A stretch of DNA of 64,000 nt from Pteria penguin (Eukaryota; Mollusca; Bivalvia; Pterioida; Pteriidae), in the NCBI GenBank assembly GCA_035048485.1, contig CM068585.1, positions 16,287,501 to 16,351,500 on the forward strand, written 5' to 3'. Below are positions 12,001 through 21,446 of this stretch, piece by piece. Within the stretch, counting starts at the first letter, position 1, and every line of letters begins with the position of its first letter. Under the pieces are notes generated by a model. It was not told the origin of the DNA. It did not search any database and saw only the letters and a list, made by a program, of their open reading frames with translations. A program made the position numbers and the translations under genes.

Positions 12001-15000
12001 CTAAGTGGGCTTGTCGAGCCATAATTTTAAGGTCAAAGAACAGGAATTAACGAGAGTCGTGATTGGCTGATGTGGGGTAGGGAGAGAGGAATACCATTTC
12101 AATGTATCAGGAGCTGTGATTGGATGAAATTATTTAATCTATCTATAAATAAAGATTGATTCTGCTGTAAAATCATGAATTTTTATCTCATTTCGCTAAT
12201 GTAGAAATTTTATAACCTAAAAAGGGGTGGTTGCAGTATATAGAGATAGATAGATAGGTTGTTTACGTTTGAATTTTGGGAGGTGACCCCCTTCCAGCAT
12301 GACTTTCTCAAAATTAAGGTGGATAACCTATGGTAAACTGTTAAAATTTTGATAGAGGGCGGTCTGACAAACATTTTGATATATGGATTATATATAATTT
12401 CTATTGAAACGATGAAGGTATGAGTCGACCGTTTCAATAGAAATTAGATTGTATATAGCTAAAATGCAGGATGTTGTGTAAATCTTGCTGGAAATTTGTT
12501 AATTTAACATGAGACCTTATGGGAAATGGAATTACTATGCTTTGACCTATATAAAAAAACGTGAAACCCAAGGGCGTAGCCAGAGCGCAAATCATGTGTA
12601 CGCACAAGAAAGGCAGGGGTTTGGGGGGAAGGAAAACGACCACCTCTTTCTCTCATGAGACACTATATTTTTGACAAAATGATGTGTACGCACGTGCGTA
12701 TTTGGCGTAATGATAGCTACGCCACTGAAACCAGATACTGCTAACTAACAAATAAAAAGAACATGTCCGGATTTGAAACATCTAGGGCCAGTTGTTCGAA
12801 ACTTTAACCGTTGGTTAAATTAAGCAATGGTTAAGTTTCATCTGAGTATATCTTAGAAATGAGAAGACTTTATGTCATGGTATGTGTACTGATTTGTAGC
12901 ATGCGAAACAAGCTTTGTAAAGTATTATAGAGTTTTATACAGAAATCTTATAGATTAAATTAATTGTTTCTCAAACTTTAACCATTGGTAAGCTTAACCA
13001 GTGGTTAAAGTTTCGAACAACTGGCCCCAGGACGCTTAGTTCCGCTTACTCAGTGACAGAATTAAGCGTCTACATGATTCAGATTAGAATTCAACAATGA
13101 AACGGCCGATTCGTCTTGCAGATTTTTTCGTTCGCCACGTGGGCGAGTAGGAAGTGTTTCTTTGTCGTCCACAACAAATTTTACTTGTCTTGGGCGAGTG
13201 TTAAGTTTATCCCTGGGAGGAAGGTATGAAGAAGCTTTGTTATTTTTAGTTCTGTTCCGAAATCAAATTTTTTGACGTTTTTTCAACCTTTTTTTTGGAC
13301 TTAATTTCAGTGAAGAAAAGTGTTAAATTTCCTAGTTAATTGATAATGATGATTTCATATGGACTATTTTGATCATAATTATGGTAACGAATGTTACTTT
13401 GAAAGAATTTTGTCAATATCTCAATTTTTGGATTTTCTATGAGGGTGTATAGGGATAATTTTTCACATTTTTAATTTCTGCTGTTTTACCACATGAAAGA
13501 TTTTAATGAAACATGGTATACATGATGTACTATAGGTCCTCTATCAATTTTGTACATTTCATCCAAATTGGTCAACAGATGGTGCCACCATGTCTAAAAG
13601 ATAAGTCTCACAATGGTACACTTGGTAATTAAAATATGGAGAGTAGCAGTTCAAGTCCAGTTGTGGTCAGATTTCTTTTTCATTTCTTAACTCATCTGAA
13701 TAAGTTTTTATGTGTTTCACAACACTCAACATATGAAATTAGGCCATTTTAAGTTGGATCTGGACAATATTTGAAACAATTGTTGTTCATGACCCAGACT
13801 TGAAATCAGTCAACAAAAGGCCCCACCTAAAGAAAATGACTAACTTGTTGCCATGAATAACATCGTGCAGAGACAAAGGAAATGCTTAATATCAAAGTCA
13901 CCTGAATGGATGTGCAAAAAGTATTGTTGTTGTTTATTCTAGTCTGAAATGAAAATCAGCATCTGTGTTGATTTAGTCACAGTAATGCAAAAATAAATGA
14001 ATTCTTCCTTCCTGTATGACTGATCATCTAGGTATTCAGGTGAGCATATAGGCCCACTTGGGCCTCTTGTTAAAACTTGCAGTGTTTTGAGAATTTGCTA
14101 GAATGATACAAAGATCTAATAAAAAAGGAATTGGTCAGAAAAATATTTGTATGCACAGATATACATGGATTATATGATTCCACATGATAGCAACACCCTT
14201 GCAGGTATTGTGCAAGATAAAATAAAAGAGTTGTCTTTCTTAATATAATTTGCCACAAACTTAAGAGCTATTTTTAATACAATTATGTTATTTCCAGTGC
14301 AGGTTAACTTGAATACAACTGCTTGAAAGTTCATGCAGAGGATGTCTTAGCTTGTTAACCAATTGCCTTAATTGAAAACTTTTAAAAATTTCAGTTGATC
14401 AGCAAAGAGAGTGCTGCAGGCTGGTGGAATTAATGACAATCAGTAACTGTGAACAAACTGAAATTCAGTTTCATGCATTTGTTTTAACATTCATCTGTTT
14501 AGTTACAGTATAATATATATATTACACATATCCTTTGAAGTATTGGACTGAAACATCTCGTACCAGCAACAACAGACCAGGTTTGAATTCTGTTGCTACT
14601 GGCCTATTTCTCTTGCTCTTTGTCTTCAGATGTGGAAGTGGGACAAATCTGCAGAATTCTACTTCGTCAGTTATACTCTAGTACAAGTTCTTTCACTACC
14701 TATTATCAAATGTAAAATGAATGGGCCTAAATCAGTGATAATGTTGTCTTATTTCACAGGAGAATGTGACTATCCAAAATCCATGGCCCGACTATTTTAT
14801 CATGCTGACTGTGTAGATGATTTCTGGACTGGGTCTGAAGATGACAATGCCTACAATGCATCTTGGGATGTGTCAGGAAAAGAAACAAAATCTCCAACAG
14901 ACCAATGGACATTTCAGTCTGCTTGGAAATTAAAAACTATCCCATATATGGGCAAACTGGCTACATACTCTGGTGGAGGATTTGTTGTTGAACTTCCAGC

Positions 15001-15988
15001 AGCTAAAAATGATACAGTTCATATGATAAAGAACTTGCAAAATTCTGGTTGGATTGATAGAAGAACAAAAGTTGTATTTGTAGAATACACTCTATACAAC
15101 CCTAATGTCAATATGCTATCTGTGATTATGAATGTTTTTGAGTTCTTGAACACTGGTGCCATATTCCCACAGTACCAAATATTCACTTCCACTCTATATG
15201 CCTATCAGAATGGACTGGAAATATTTGTGGCAGTTTGTGAATCATTGTTTGTGCTTTATGTGATATATTTTACCTACCACAATGTGAGGAAATACTGTTC
15301 AGAGGGTAGAGTGAAATATTTCTCAGACTCCTGGAGCTACATTGAAATTGTAATAATAGCTTTGTCATTTAGTGCTATAGGATTATTTTTTCAGAAACTC
15401 ATTTCTTTGAACAGCATTTTAAAAGACTATCTCACCAATCAGAAAACCAATTTCACAAGTTTTTATACTGGTGTATCTTGGGATTTTATCTTCACTTATG
15501 TCATGGGATTCCTCATTTTCTTTGTGATTCTTAAAGTATTCAAACTGTGTCAGTTTAATCCAAGAACAAACTTATTGACAGACACATTAACATTTTCATA
15601 TAAAGCTTTGATAAGTTTCATGATAATAGTAGTTTTTATTGCAGTAGCATTTGGACACTGTGGTTTACTTATATTTGGCTCAAAGCTTTTAGACTACAGT
15701 GATTTTTTAATAACTCTTATGACTCTTTTCAACTTTTCACTAGGTGTAAGTGACTACACAGGTCTAGAATCGGCCAATCGTGTACTTGGACCTCTGTTCT
15801 TTTTTTCCTTCTGTTTCATAGTTCAATACATTTTGTTGGTGATATTTGTCTCGATACTGATGATGGGATATTATTGTTCCTTATTGAAGTTTAAAGAGAG
15901 GAGAGACATCCCTGTAACCTGGTACCTTTACAACTATATCATCTTACTGGTAGGACTAGGTAAACAGAAAGATCTTAAAGCTTTGTAA
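2771..15988 (+). CDS. Polycystin-1-like (PKD1/PKD1L family) receptor-channel gene, 3' part, six exons
   Basis: Exons are 2771-3051, 4726-6387, about 6638-6945 (or from 6601), about 7901-8198, 11178-11319 and 14760-15988, about 1,300 codons in all. Order of domains: PLAT, two membrane segments, long cytosolic loop, three more membrane segments, extracellular polycystin (TOP) domain, and the C-terminal channel-like segments. This is the order of polycystin-1 from the PLAT domain onward, where PLAT lies in the first cytosolic loop. The ectodomain, REJ/GPS region and first membrane helix are missing and must lie before base 1. Family knowledge: such proteins are large plasma-membrane or ciliary receptors that pair with polycystin-2-type channel subunits. 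Junction phases fit at 3051/4726 and 11319/14760; 6387/6638 fits only with the second acceptor. The protein ends 40-50 residues after the last helix, so there is no long C-terminal coiled coil, more like PKD1L proteins than PKD1 itself. A donor-like site inside the last codons (near 15959) means further exons cannot be excluded. Confidence 0.9.
3655..3933 (-). mobile_element. tRNA-derived SINE, family 1, full-length copy
   Basis: Read on the - strand it begins AAGCCGGCGTTGCC with a tRNA-like head and a box B (GGGGTTTGAGTCCC). A body follows with the conserved 'ccgtgtcgtggtatgcatgg' and 'cactgcttcgggtgggtc' blocks, and it ends in a TGATT-type tail ('attgattgattgattttt' on the + strand). Copies at 19935, 34728 and 41418 share all parts. 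Confidence 0.85.
4533..4687 (-). mobile_element. tRNA-derived SINE, family 2, degenerate copy
   Basis: It shares 'gctttcaacaatttttcagc', 'aggtaaacaacct' and the 'accactacaccac' box A complement with the copies at 31203, 35255 and 50073. Box B is eroded. It ends 38 bases before exon 2 of the polycystin-like gene. Confidence 0.65.
4726..6387 (+). CDS. Polycystin-like gene, PLAT end, two membrane helices and long cytosolic loop
   Basis: The exon opens with the last PLAT strands (QVIVRN, EWHFMFNNWLAVDRG). A helix of about 22 residues follows (LSVALSLLLLTMLTSLMF), then the short exposed HGIPTDDPDDQFKQ segment and a second helix ending in FVIMQLFTRIG. These match the two helices after PLAT in polycystin-1 proteins. 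The remaining roughly 400 residues are hydrophilic, very rich in Ser, Asp, Glu and Lys, with several poly-Ser runs, and I see no domain in them; this is the variable third cytosolic loop. The favoured donor is TTTAG|GTATGA at 6388. The open frame runs on to 6451 if it is not spliced. Confidence 0.88.
6638..6945 (+). CDS. Polycystin-like gene, exon with two further membrane helices
   Basis: Codes FPWWFVYIAWTLLMTISSV followed by a helix, a short loop with KYGYQKSVDWMVSFF, and a second helix through FQSALIMQPLKVFVFALLF. The P-W-W---YIAW and SFFQS-L--QPLKV patterns are strongly conserved in polycystin-1-family proteins at this point. The acceptor is uncertain. TTTGCAG at 6600 is the better site by sequence but does not fit the phase left by the donor at 6388. 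The CAG at 6637 fits it (AG plus C gives Ser). The donor TTGA|GTAAGT at 6946 is strong. Confidence 0.82.
7339..7859. mobile_element. Non-autonomous DNA transposon (MITE) with 16-bp ends and 6-bp target duplication
   Basis: The left end CAGGGAGTAAAATTCG and the right end, whose complement is CAAGGAGTAAAATTCG, form a 16-bp inverted repeat with one mismatch. CAATAG is duplicated on both sides (7333-7338 and 7860-7865). The 521-base body has no coding sense. Partial relatives with 'gggcccacatgg' and 'ttttactccttg' blocks are seen near 11775-11936. Confidence 0.85.
7901..8198 (+). CDS. Polycystin-like gene, exon with helix before the extracellular TOP domain
   Basis: The secure part of the frame runs from about 7917 to the donor TTTTCAAAG|GTAACA at 8199. 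It contains an acidic/amphipathic stretch, then ILREIVMYFTFVAVVLFVVH and GHNDIHTKFYATSAVEN, matching the family's LREI--Y--F----- helix that leads into the extracellular loop. The best acceptor is the pyrimidine-rich tract ending in AAG at 7900. Whether the first few codons stay in frame depends on the length of a T run near 7915, which I cannot count with certainty. Confidence 0.82.
8840..8905. mobile_element. Fragment of a repeat with 'tatacccctgca...ggggtatac' ends
   Basis: 'atttatacccctgca' is followed 15 bases later by 'ttggggggtatacac', a short imperfect inverted pair, then 'tgtctgtctgtttgag'. This looks like the end of an interspersed element in the intron; the rest was not found. Confidence 0.4.
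8906..9556. other. Intron sequence, nothing specific seen
   Basis: AT-rich intron 4 sequence with scattered 'gtcaaggtt' and 'ccattgtcac' text resembling eroded repeats. I saw no exon, tandem array or inverted ends. Confidence 0.5.
9557..10777 (+). mobile_element. Helitron/pearl-like element with three internal tandem units
   Basis: The element opens with TATACGCCC-TC--TAGACGGG and closes with GACGGGCATATTATG, a short inverted terminal match. A small hairpin (CCACGC/GCGTAG) and TCTTGTT follow. Inside are three tandem units of about 310-330 bases, starting near 9597, 9926 and 10238, each with 'catgttttccggactt', 'gtaccagttcgagtt' and 'gtgtaccaactatcac'. Family knowledge: oyster pearl/CvA elements and Helentron-type non-autonomous elements carry such central tandem repeats. 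No protein is encoded. Confidence 0.6.
11178..11319 (+). CDS. Polycystin-like gene, start of the extracellular polycystin (TOP) domain
   Basis: The 142-nt exon lies between TTTTCAG (to 11177) and G|GTAGCT. It codes ISTPSMMWKYIENVLVENIY and ends GITYLLGAARLRQKRIKK. The FW---- start and the L-G-ARLRQ-R-K signature are hallmarks of the polycystin extracellular domain just after the first channel-half helix. It starts in phase 0 after exon 4 and leaves one G that completes a Gly codon with the next exon, giving RIKKGECDYPKS. Confidence 0.9.
12395..12446. repeat. Perfect 17-bp hairpin with 18-nt loop
   Basis: The arms TAATTTCTATTGAAACG (12395-12411) and its exact complement (12430-12446) are separated by 18 bases. 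Confidence 0.75.
12569..12727. mobile_element. MITE 'CAG-GGCGTAGC', copy 1, 5-bp target duplication
   Basis: Ends CAAGGGCGTAGC and GCTACGCCACTG (complement CAGTGGCGTAGC). AAACC is repeated directly on both sides (12564-12568, 12728-12732). The body matches the copy at 38822-38989, including 'gtgtacgcacaagaaaggca' and 'ttttgacaaaatgatgtg'. Confidence 0.88.
12784..13027. mobile_element. MITE with 25-bp inverted ends GGGCCAGTTGTTCGAAACTT
   Basis: The left end GGGCCAGTTGTTCGAAACTT plus TAACC is mirrored exactly at the right end. Subterminal 'ccactggttaa'-type text continues the inverted match imperfectly. The internal part is AT-rich with no coding sense. No clear target duplication was seen. 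Confidence 0.85.
14760..15988 (+). CDS. Polycystin-like gene, last exon: rest of TOP domain and five channel helices
   Basis: The acceptor TTATTTCACAG ends at 14759. The exon codes a Cys-containing start (ECDYPKSMARLFYHADCVDD), an acidic W-D-type segment, then Y-GGGFVVELP, LQNSGWIDRRTKVVFVEYTL and YNPNVNMLSVI. These are the conserved TOP-domain blocks of polycystins. Five helices follow: around YQNGLEIFVAVCESLFVLY, the WSYIEIVIIALSFSAIGL region, the DFIFTYVMGFLIFFVILKV region, the SYKALISFMIIVVFIAVAF region with GHCGLLIFG, and the final FFFSFCFIVQYILLVIFVS helix. The segment FLITLMTLFNFSLGVSDY takes the place of the pore helix. The stop is at 15986-15988. Confidence 0.92.
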
Positions 15989-16588
15989 AATCCATACCAA
16001 CTGTAAAATTGATTGTGTTTTGTTCCAAATACTTCTAACAACTATTTTAGCTCACCTGGACAAATGGATAAGTCATTTCAAACCCTTGGCATTGATGGCA
16101 AAAGCATCCAGGTAAATATTTTATCAAGTGAGCAAAGCTCCTCTGCTATTTAAGATAGGATATTTATATTTAGTATGCAAAATCATCATAAAAAGATCTT
16201 TTAATTGAAACAGTAATATTTTACCTCCTTCACTTTATGTTGACTCAAGAACAAATGTTCCAAACCTTCAATCTTGCCAAATCTTTTAAATAATGAAAAG
16301 TCAGGTTTTCATGTTTAGCATATATATTCTTGTTACGTCAATTTTGATAAAAAGTTTATATCTTTATTTCTTGACCTTGATGTAAGAGCAGTTTTCAAAG
16401 CTGTAGCTTCTGTGACAAGCTTTTGAATAATGATATTTTTCTTACTTCGTCATCATGACCTTGGAGAAAACTTTCAAGAACATTAACTTTGGCCTTATTG
16501 TTTTGAAAGTAAGACAAGGGTCTTACACATTTAATATATATAGATATAGATATAGATATAGATATATAGATAGATAGATAGATAGATA

Positions 16589-16621
<33 letters not shown>

Positions 16622-18290
16622 TCCTTGTGACTAGAACTTTTGAATGGTACCATATTTTCTTATTTCATGATCTTGACCTACACCTTGGAGCACATTTTCA
16701 AAACTTTTAACAGTAAACGTTTTTTTGTTTAAAGTAATAAGTTCAATAGGGTTGAAATATAAAGCTTATATTTTCCTTTAGACCAGAATACTTTATTGAA
16801 GTCATTTGTTTTACCATCTGACCTTGACCTTTTACCTAGTTTAAAATAGAAATTTTTTTGAAGGAGATAATTAATTAAGATGTTTTTACCAAAAGATTTA
16901 TCTTTCATTGTATTTCTTCCACCAATAATACCCCATCCAGCAAGCCATTGCAAACCTGGTTGCCTTTTGTCAACTTTTATTACAATATTAAATTAATATT
17001 AACATTTTTAGAATTGCCTATGCTTGATATAAATTATGATGATTTAGTGTAATTGTCAGAAAAACATACCTGAATAATAAAGATGTAATGTAGGTTGTGA
17101 TGCTATACATCTATACATTGTATTACCAAAAGTGATGACATGAAAGCCGGCAAAGTATTGTCAAAAATAAATAACGAAATTTACGTAATTTACAATTTTT
17201 CCAGCAGTCTTAAACTTTAAACTCAAAGAATGAGCACTTTCATAATGACATATATTGACAATGTGTCCAGTTTTGAGGTATGAAAATCAAAATGTATAAT
17301 CATAGAAAAAGTCGTTTAATTTGATTGATTGCATATATGTGTATCTTATTCTGTAATTATTATTGAAATTTAGCACAGAAATAGCACATTTTTAAAGATT
17401 TAAGGTTTTTATTAAGAAAACAATGCAACAAGGAATAATTGTTTGAATACATGGTTACATGAATATATTTCGGTTACTGTGAATCACAGCAAAAAAACAT
17501 CAATAAAATACAGTTTGAAACAAATAAATGAGTGAATGTTATGCCATTAATTGCTTTATATGCTGGCATAAAAATGTTGGTGCATTATGCTATACCACTG
17601 TTGTCTGTCAGAGTGTCCAAACAATCTTGTTGTCACAACTCCTCCTTAACCCTTTGAAGGATTTTGACACAAAGAAAGCACACCATATGAAGATGTACAT
17701 ATTGGAAGGGGAGTGCCTGCCAAAAACTGTACAGGAGTTATGACTCTTGGACTTAAATTTTTCTATGGATAATACCTTGTCTCTCCAACTCCTCCTAAAC
17801 CCTTTGATGAATTTTGATAAAACATGGTACATTAGAAGATCACATTATGGAGATGTCAATACTGAACAGGATTTTCCACATCTTCTCAAAATTGTAGTCG
17901 GTGTATTGATAAAAGGAGAGGGGTGTCAACATAAGAAATGATGGATGCATGAAGGAGATCAATTAATCTGCAAACGATTGAAGGAGAAAACTCCACTAGG
18001 TTACCAGTGAGAAATGGAAGATTAATTTACCACAGTTAGATTAGATATTTAGTTCTAGTTTGTATGACACCTAAGATAACAAAATACAGGCGTATTATGT
18101 ACTAGTTTAACTGTGCCCATTTTTTCCTTTTATGTTTTGATGTTTATTAAAATGTTTCTTCACTAAATGTGTGATGTATAGATATGCCCAAATATTCATA
18201 TTTTGAAGTGCTTAAAATAGATATTTATAGACACCAGAAAACTAGCCTTTTGTTTTGTAGTAAATGAAAAAAATTATGTGAAATTAATAT
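15989..18290. other. Downstream spacer of the polycystin-like gene; no gene seen
   Basis: AT-rich sequence with eroded repeats: an 'agctcacctgg' fragment at 16050, text rich in 'tgaccttgacct' at 16370-16830, and a duplicated 'acaactcctccttaaccctt' motif near 17636 and 17782. No convincing exon was found. A first AATAAA on this strand appears only near 17074. Confidence 0.5.
16540..16621. repeat. Compound microsatellite (ATAG)n/(TA)n
   Basis: Short 'tatagatatagata' and 'gatagatagata' runs pass into 'atttatttatttata' and a pure TA run of about 20 bases. Confidence 0.9.
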
Positions 18291-18321
18291 GGCCATGTAA
18301 AATCAATTCTGTTTCTCAGAT

Positions 18322-18490
18322 AATACACCGATCCACTTTAGTCGAATGTTACGTACTTTAGCGCAAAATACGTCTATGATGACGTCACGCAAGGTTGGAC
18401 AAGTCGGGCATTTGATTATGACGTCATAACCATAACAATCAGAAGTCCGCCAAACATCGCTTTCTATGCTGTAATGTGGATCGGTGTATT
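18322..18490. mobile_element. MITE with perfect 15-bp inverted ends AATACACCGATCCAC
   Basis: AATACACCGATCCAC at 18322-18336 is the exact complement of GTGGATCGGTGTATT at 18476-18490. The body contains 'actttagcgcaaaatacg' and 'atgacgtca', also found in a related stretch at 19675-19835 that lacks these ends. Confidence 0.85.
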
Positions 18491-19674
18491 GGGTCGCAAA
18501 AAAGTGGCAAGGTAGGTAGGGTATTTATTTTTTGTATTTTTTTTCCTAAACAGTACTATTTAAAGGGTTTCGCTCGGGATTCGCGTGCGGTTGAATTTTC
18601 TGGTCTTTGTTTGACAACACATCCTTAATTAGTTGGGCAATTGATGTATCTTTTACAAATGGAGGAATCATCCATTGCACAACTGTCTCTTACTTAAAGT
18701 TAACTTTAATACTTAGAAGAAAGCTATCTTTCTCCCCCTCCCCTGGCCTGGCCGCCATTTACATTTGTATTGTTATTAGGGATACTTTCAAGTAAAGTCG
18801 TAAAGACGTTTTTGTAATAGTGCAGTGATCTGGAAGGCAAACTGGATCAATGGGACTATGGCCCCTCTCCTTGCTGAGATTTCAATGGGCCATTTTCAAT
18901 TTCAGTGGGCCATCTTTCACTACGACAGGGCCATTTAGAAAGTTCAATTTTTGCAAAGTGGTATTTTGTGTCATATCTATTAGATGTAACTATTGAGTAA
19001 TTTAGGGGAAGGACAACAATAACAAATCAGTTGAACAATGAAGGGAAATTCGGTTTCATTTAATTATAAGTTTTTGTTATGAATTTCTGCGGTGAGTTAA
19101 CAAAATTGTGATTGAGAAGTCCTTAATTTGCCTTCAATTCTGACTCTGAACAATTTCCCACAATTTGTGGGACTTAATTTATTGCGAAGTTTGGTAGCAA
19201 TGATATTCTAAAGACCCAGCACTATTATTTTAACTAGAACCATGATCTTTCAGTGCCTGTAGCCTGTTTCACTAACAATCTTTGGTAAACCCGTGCTGTA
19301 AACGTAGTTGAACCTGATGAAAATGCGTCTCACTGAAAATCACAAGCGTAAACCCAAGTTACGTGGCTTTCACTCTATAACGAATTAGAAATGAGTATGC
19401 CTGCATATGGAGAAATTTTGGCACTCGCTGTCGTACGTTGACAGTACATTGTATTTCGGGAGAACGTTACGCTAACGCGCATTATATCTAATAAATGCAT
19501 CAGTCATTGTACTTTATTCCTGCACGAAAAGACAACATAAGACACTTATTCTGTATATATGCGCTTTTAACGCCAAAATATCATACTAGAAACTTCCATT
19601 TCCTATTTATAAACTGCATCATTAAATCATTCCGGAGGGATGTTATAAATTGAAAGAAACAGCCGGTGTCCCAT

Positions 19675-19835
19675 GACAACGTAACGTTTATGTCAAGCAC
19701 TTTAGCGCAAAATACGACTTCAATGACGTCGTGCAAGGTTGGAAATGTCGAACCTTTCATTATGACGTCCTAAGCCTAACGATCAAAAATCTGCCAAAAA
19801 CATCGCTTTCTGTGATGAAAAGTGGGTCAAATATG
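19675..19835. repeat. Internal relative of the 18322-18490 MITE without its ends
   Basis: It shares 'cactttagcgcaaaatacg', 'caatgacgtc-tgcaaggttgg', 'tattatgacgtc' and 'aacatcgctttct' in the same order and strand as the MITE body. The flanks differ and no inverted ends are present. Confidence 0.6.
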
Positions 19836-19934
19836 GGGCGTTATGACGTCACCGATCACTGTAGATCTACTTTATACAGAAATGAAATACATAGGTCTTG
19901 AAAGCTTTATCTCGGGCAATTACAGTGGTTGTGC

Positions 19935-20188
19935 ATATATTTTTGTTTAACGTCACACCACGAATATTTCACGTATATGGTGACGCCATCTGCATGATGC
20001 AGGGCATACACATTTTGACCTTTGCGACGGACCCACCCGAAGCAGTGAGGGATCTTTAACGTGCCATGCATACCACGACACGGGGCCTCGGTTTTCACTG
20101 TCTCATCCGAAAACAGGACACCGGCATGACTCGAACCCCGGCCTCCCGATCAGATGGAGAGCGCGATACCACTAGGCCACGCCGGCTT
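19935..20188 (-). mobile_element. tRNA-derived SINE, family 1
   Basis: It matches the copy at 3655 over its length, with head AAGCCGGCGTGGCCTAGTGG read on the - strand, the box B complement 'gactcgaaccccggcc', and the body block with 'gtgccatgcataccacgaca' on the + strand. The tRNA-like head is better preserved than in the 3655 copy. Confidence 0.85.
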
Positions 20189-20765
20189 CGTTATGGTGTG
20201 AAAGGACGTTTACGTGAAGTGGAATACGTGAAATGATCTCTTAAATACCTGATATACGGTTACGACTAACGTCTACGTCTGTTTGTAAATCGGACTACTG
20301 GTCCGACTGTTTTTCAAAATCAGCTGATTGGGGAGTAAATGCAACTTCACTAAAACGACCACTAGCGCTAATGCCAGATAAAGAGACAATAACTGACTGG
20401 AAGCTAAGCTTTTTAAAGCGCTTTGGATAGGCTTTTGGGGATCGTTTTCGGGAGCACCATTAAGATCGTATCGCTGTAAATTATGCGTCTTTATCAAACC
20501 AAATATTACGAAGATACTTATGTCAAAAACCGAAAACGCACATCGCGGAACCAATGTTCGTTGCTTCGAAATTTGAATGCGCAGTAGGGCGCACCGAGTA
20601 AGTGGTTAATGTGCCATTTTCGACCTGAATGGGACTATGTCTCAGGGGAGTGACCTTCCCGATCCCTGTAGCAGCACTGATTACATTAAGCGGTTTATTA
20701 ACACGGACAAAGTACTTTTCTTTCTCCTAAGGGAAAACGTGTTCTATGAATAGATATTTTATATT

Positions 20766-20833
20766 TGTCTTTTTCTAACTTTAAATTTTTATGATTTAAA
20801 GTGAGCAGAAAAATTTAAAGTTAGAAAAAGACA
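20766..20833. repeat. Perfect 25-bp hairpin with 18-nt loop
   Basis: The arm at 20766-20790 (starts TGTCTTTTTCTAACTTTAAA) is exactly complementary to 20809-20833. The loop is 18 bases. Confidence 0.85.
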
Positions 20834-21446
20834 TTTAACAATGGATCAAAACGGAGACACGGCGGCTATTTTTCCGAAGTTGCAATAAATACGACTCGTC
20901 GGCGCCAAATTTTAGCGCGCGGCGGTGTCTGAGAAACATAGAATTAATTTTACATTGCCTATATCAACATATTGTTTAAGTAGCTTCAAAATACATTTTG
21001 TTATTGATAAGATTACGCAAAATCACTATAAAATGACTTCAAAGAGTATATATATAAGATTTGGCATTATCAACACATTAATGAAAATGTTTCATCATTG
21101 AAAAAGGAAGTTTGATATAAAAAATTAAAAAAAAAATACAAATGTAACTTCATTAATAATTACATGCTTTATTGTTTTGTCATTCAACCATCCTAATGGT
21201 TTACCAATATTAACTTTACTGTTGATTGATGTGTCATCACACACCGCTTAAGAGGAGTGTAACTGCTCCAGCATATCTCGCAATCTTCAATAGGACTTTT
21301 CAAACTGTTCTCATGTATTCTTTGATGACATACTGTCAATATCAGACTGTGGTGCCTGCTCCATAAATGTGTGTATTTCAAGTCAATCCTCTATCATCCA
21401 TTTGTTCTTTTGCGGAATGGAAGAAAATAGTTTTTATGAATTTTCA

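Larger units (their letters stand above)
11475..14071 (+). mobile_element. Composite mobile element with AGCTCACCTGA ends and nested insertions
   Basis: It starts AGCTCACCTGAG and ends TCAGGTGAGCATATAGG, a 10-bp inverted match, followed by the perfect hairpin GGCCCACTTGGGCC and TCTTGTT. The same hairpin-plus-TCTTGTT ending closes the element at 9557-10777. At least two MITEs (12569-12727, 12784-13027) and fragments of a third family have landed inside. The whole sits in intron 5 of the polycystin-like gene. The boundaries assume the two ends belong together, which the nested insertions make less certain. Confidence 0.5.
18291..20959. mobile_element. Candidate 2.7-kb transposon with about 30-bp imperfect inverted ends
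   Basis: The left end GGCCATGTAAAATCAATTCT followed by GTTTCTCAGA (18291-18320) is mirrored at 20928-20959 with a few differences. The interior holds a nested MITE directly inside the left end (18322-18490), an internal relative of that MITE (19675-19835), a family 1 SINE (19935-20188) and a hairpin (20766-20833). No transposase-like frame was recognised. Whether the two ends belong to one insertion is inferred from their match alone. Confidence 0.5.

Noticed and set aside
14394..14470. Possible extra polycystin exon after TTTCAG at 14393
   Set aside because: The frame is open and Cys-containing, but exon 5 joins the exon at 14760 exactly in phase and completes the domain without it.
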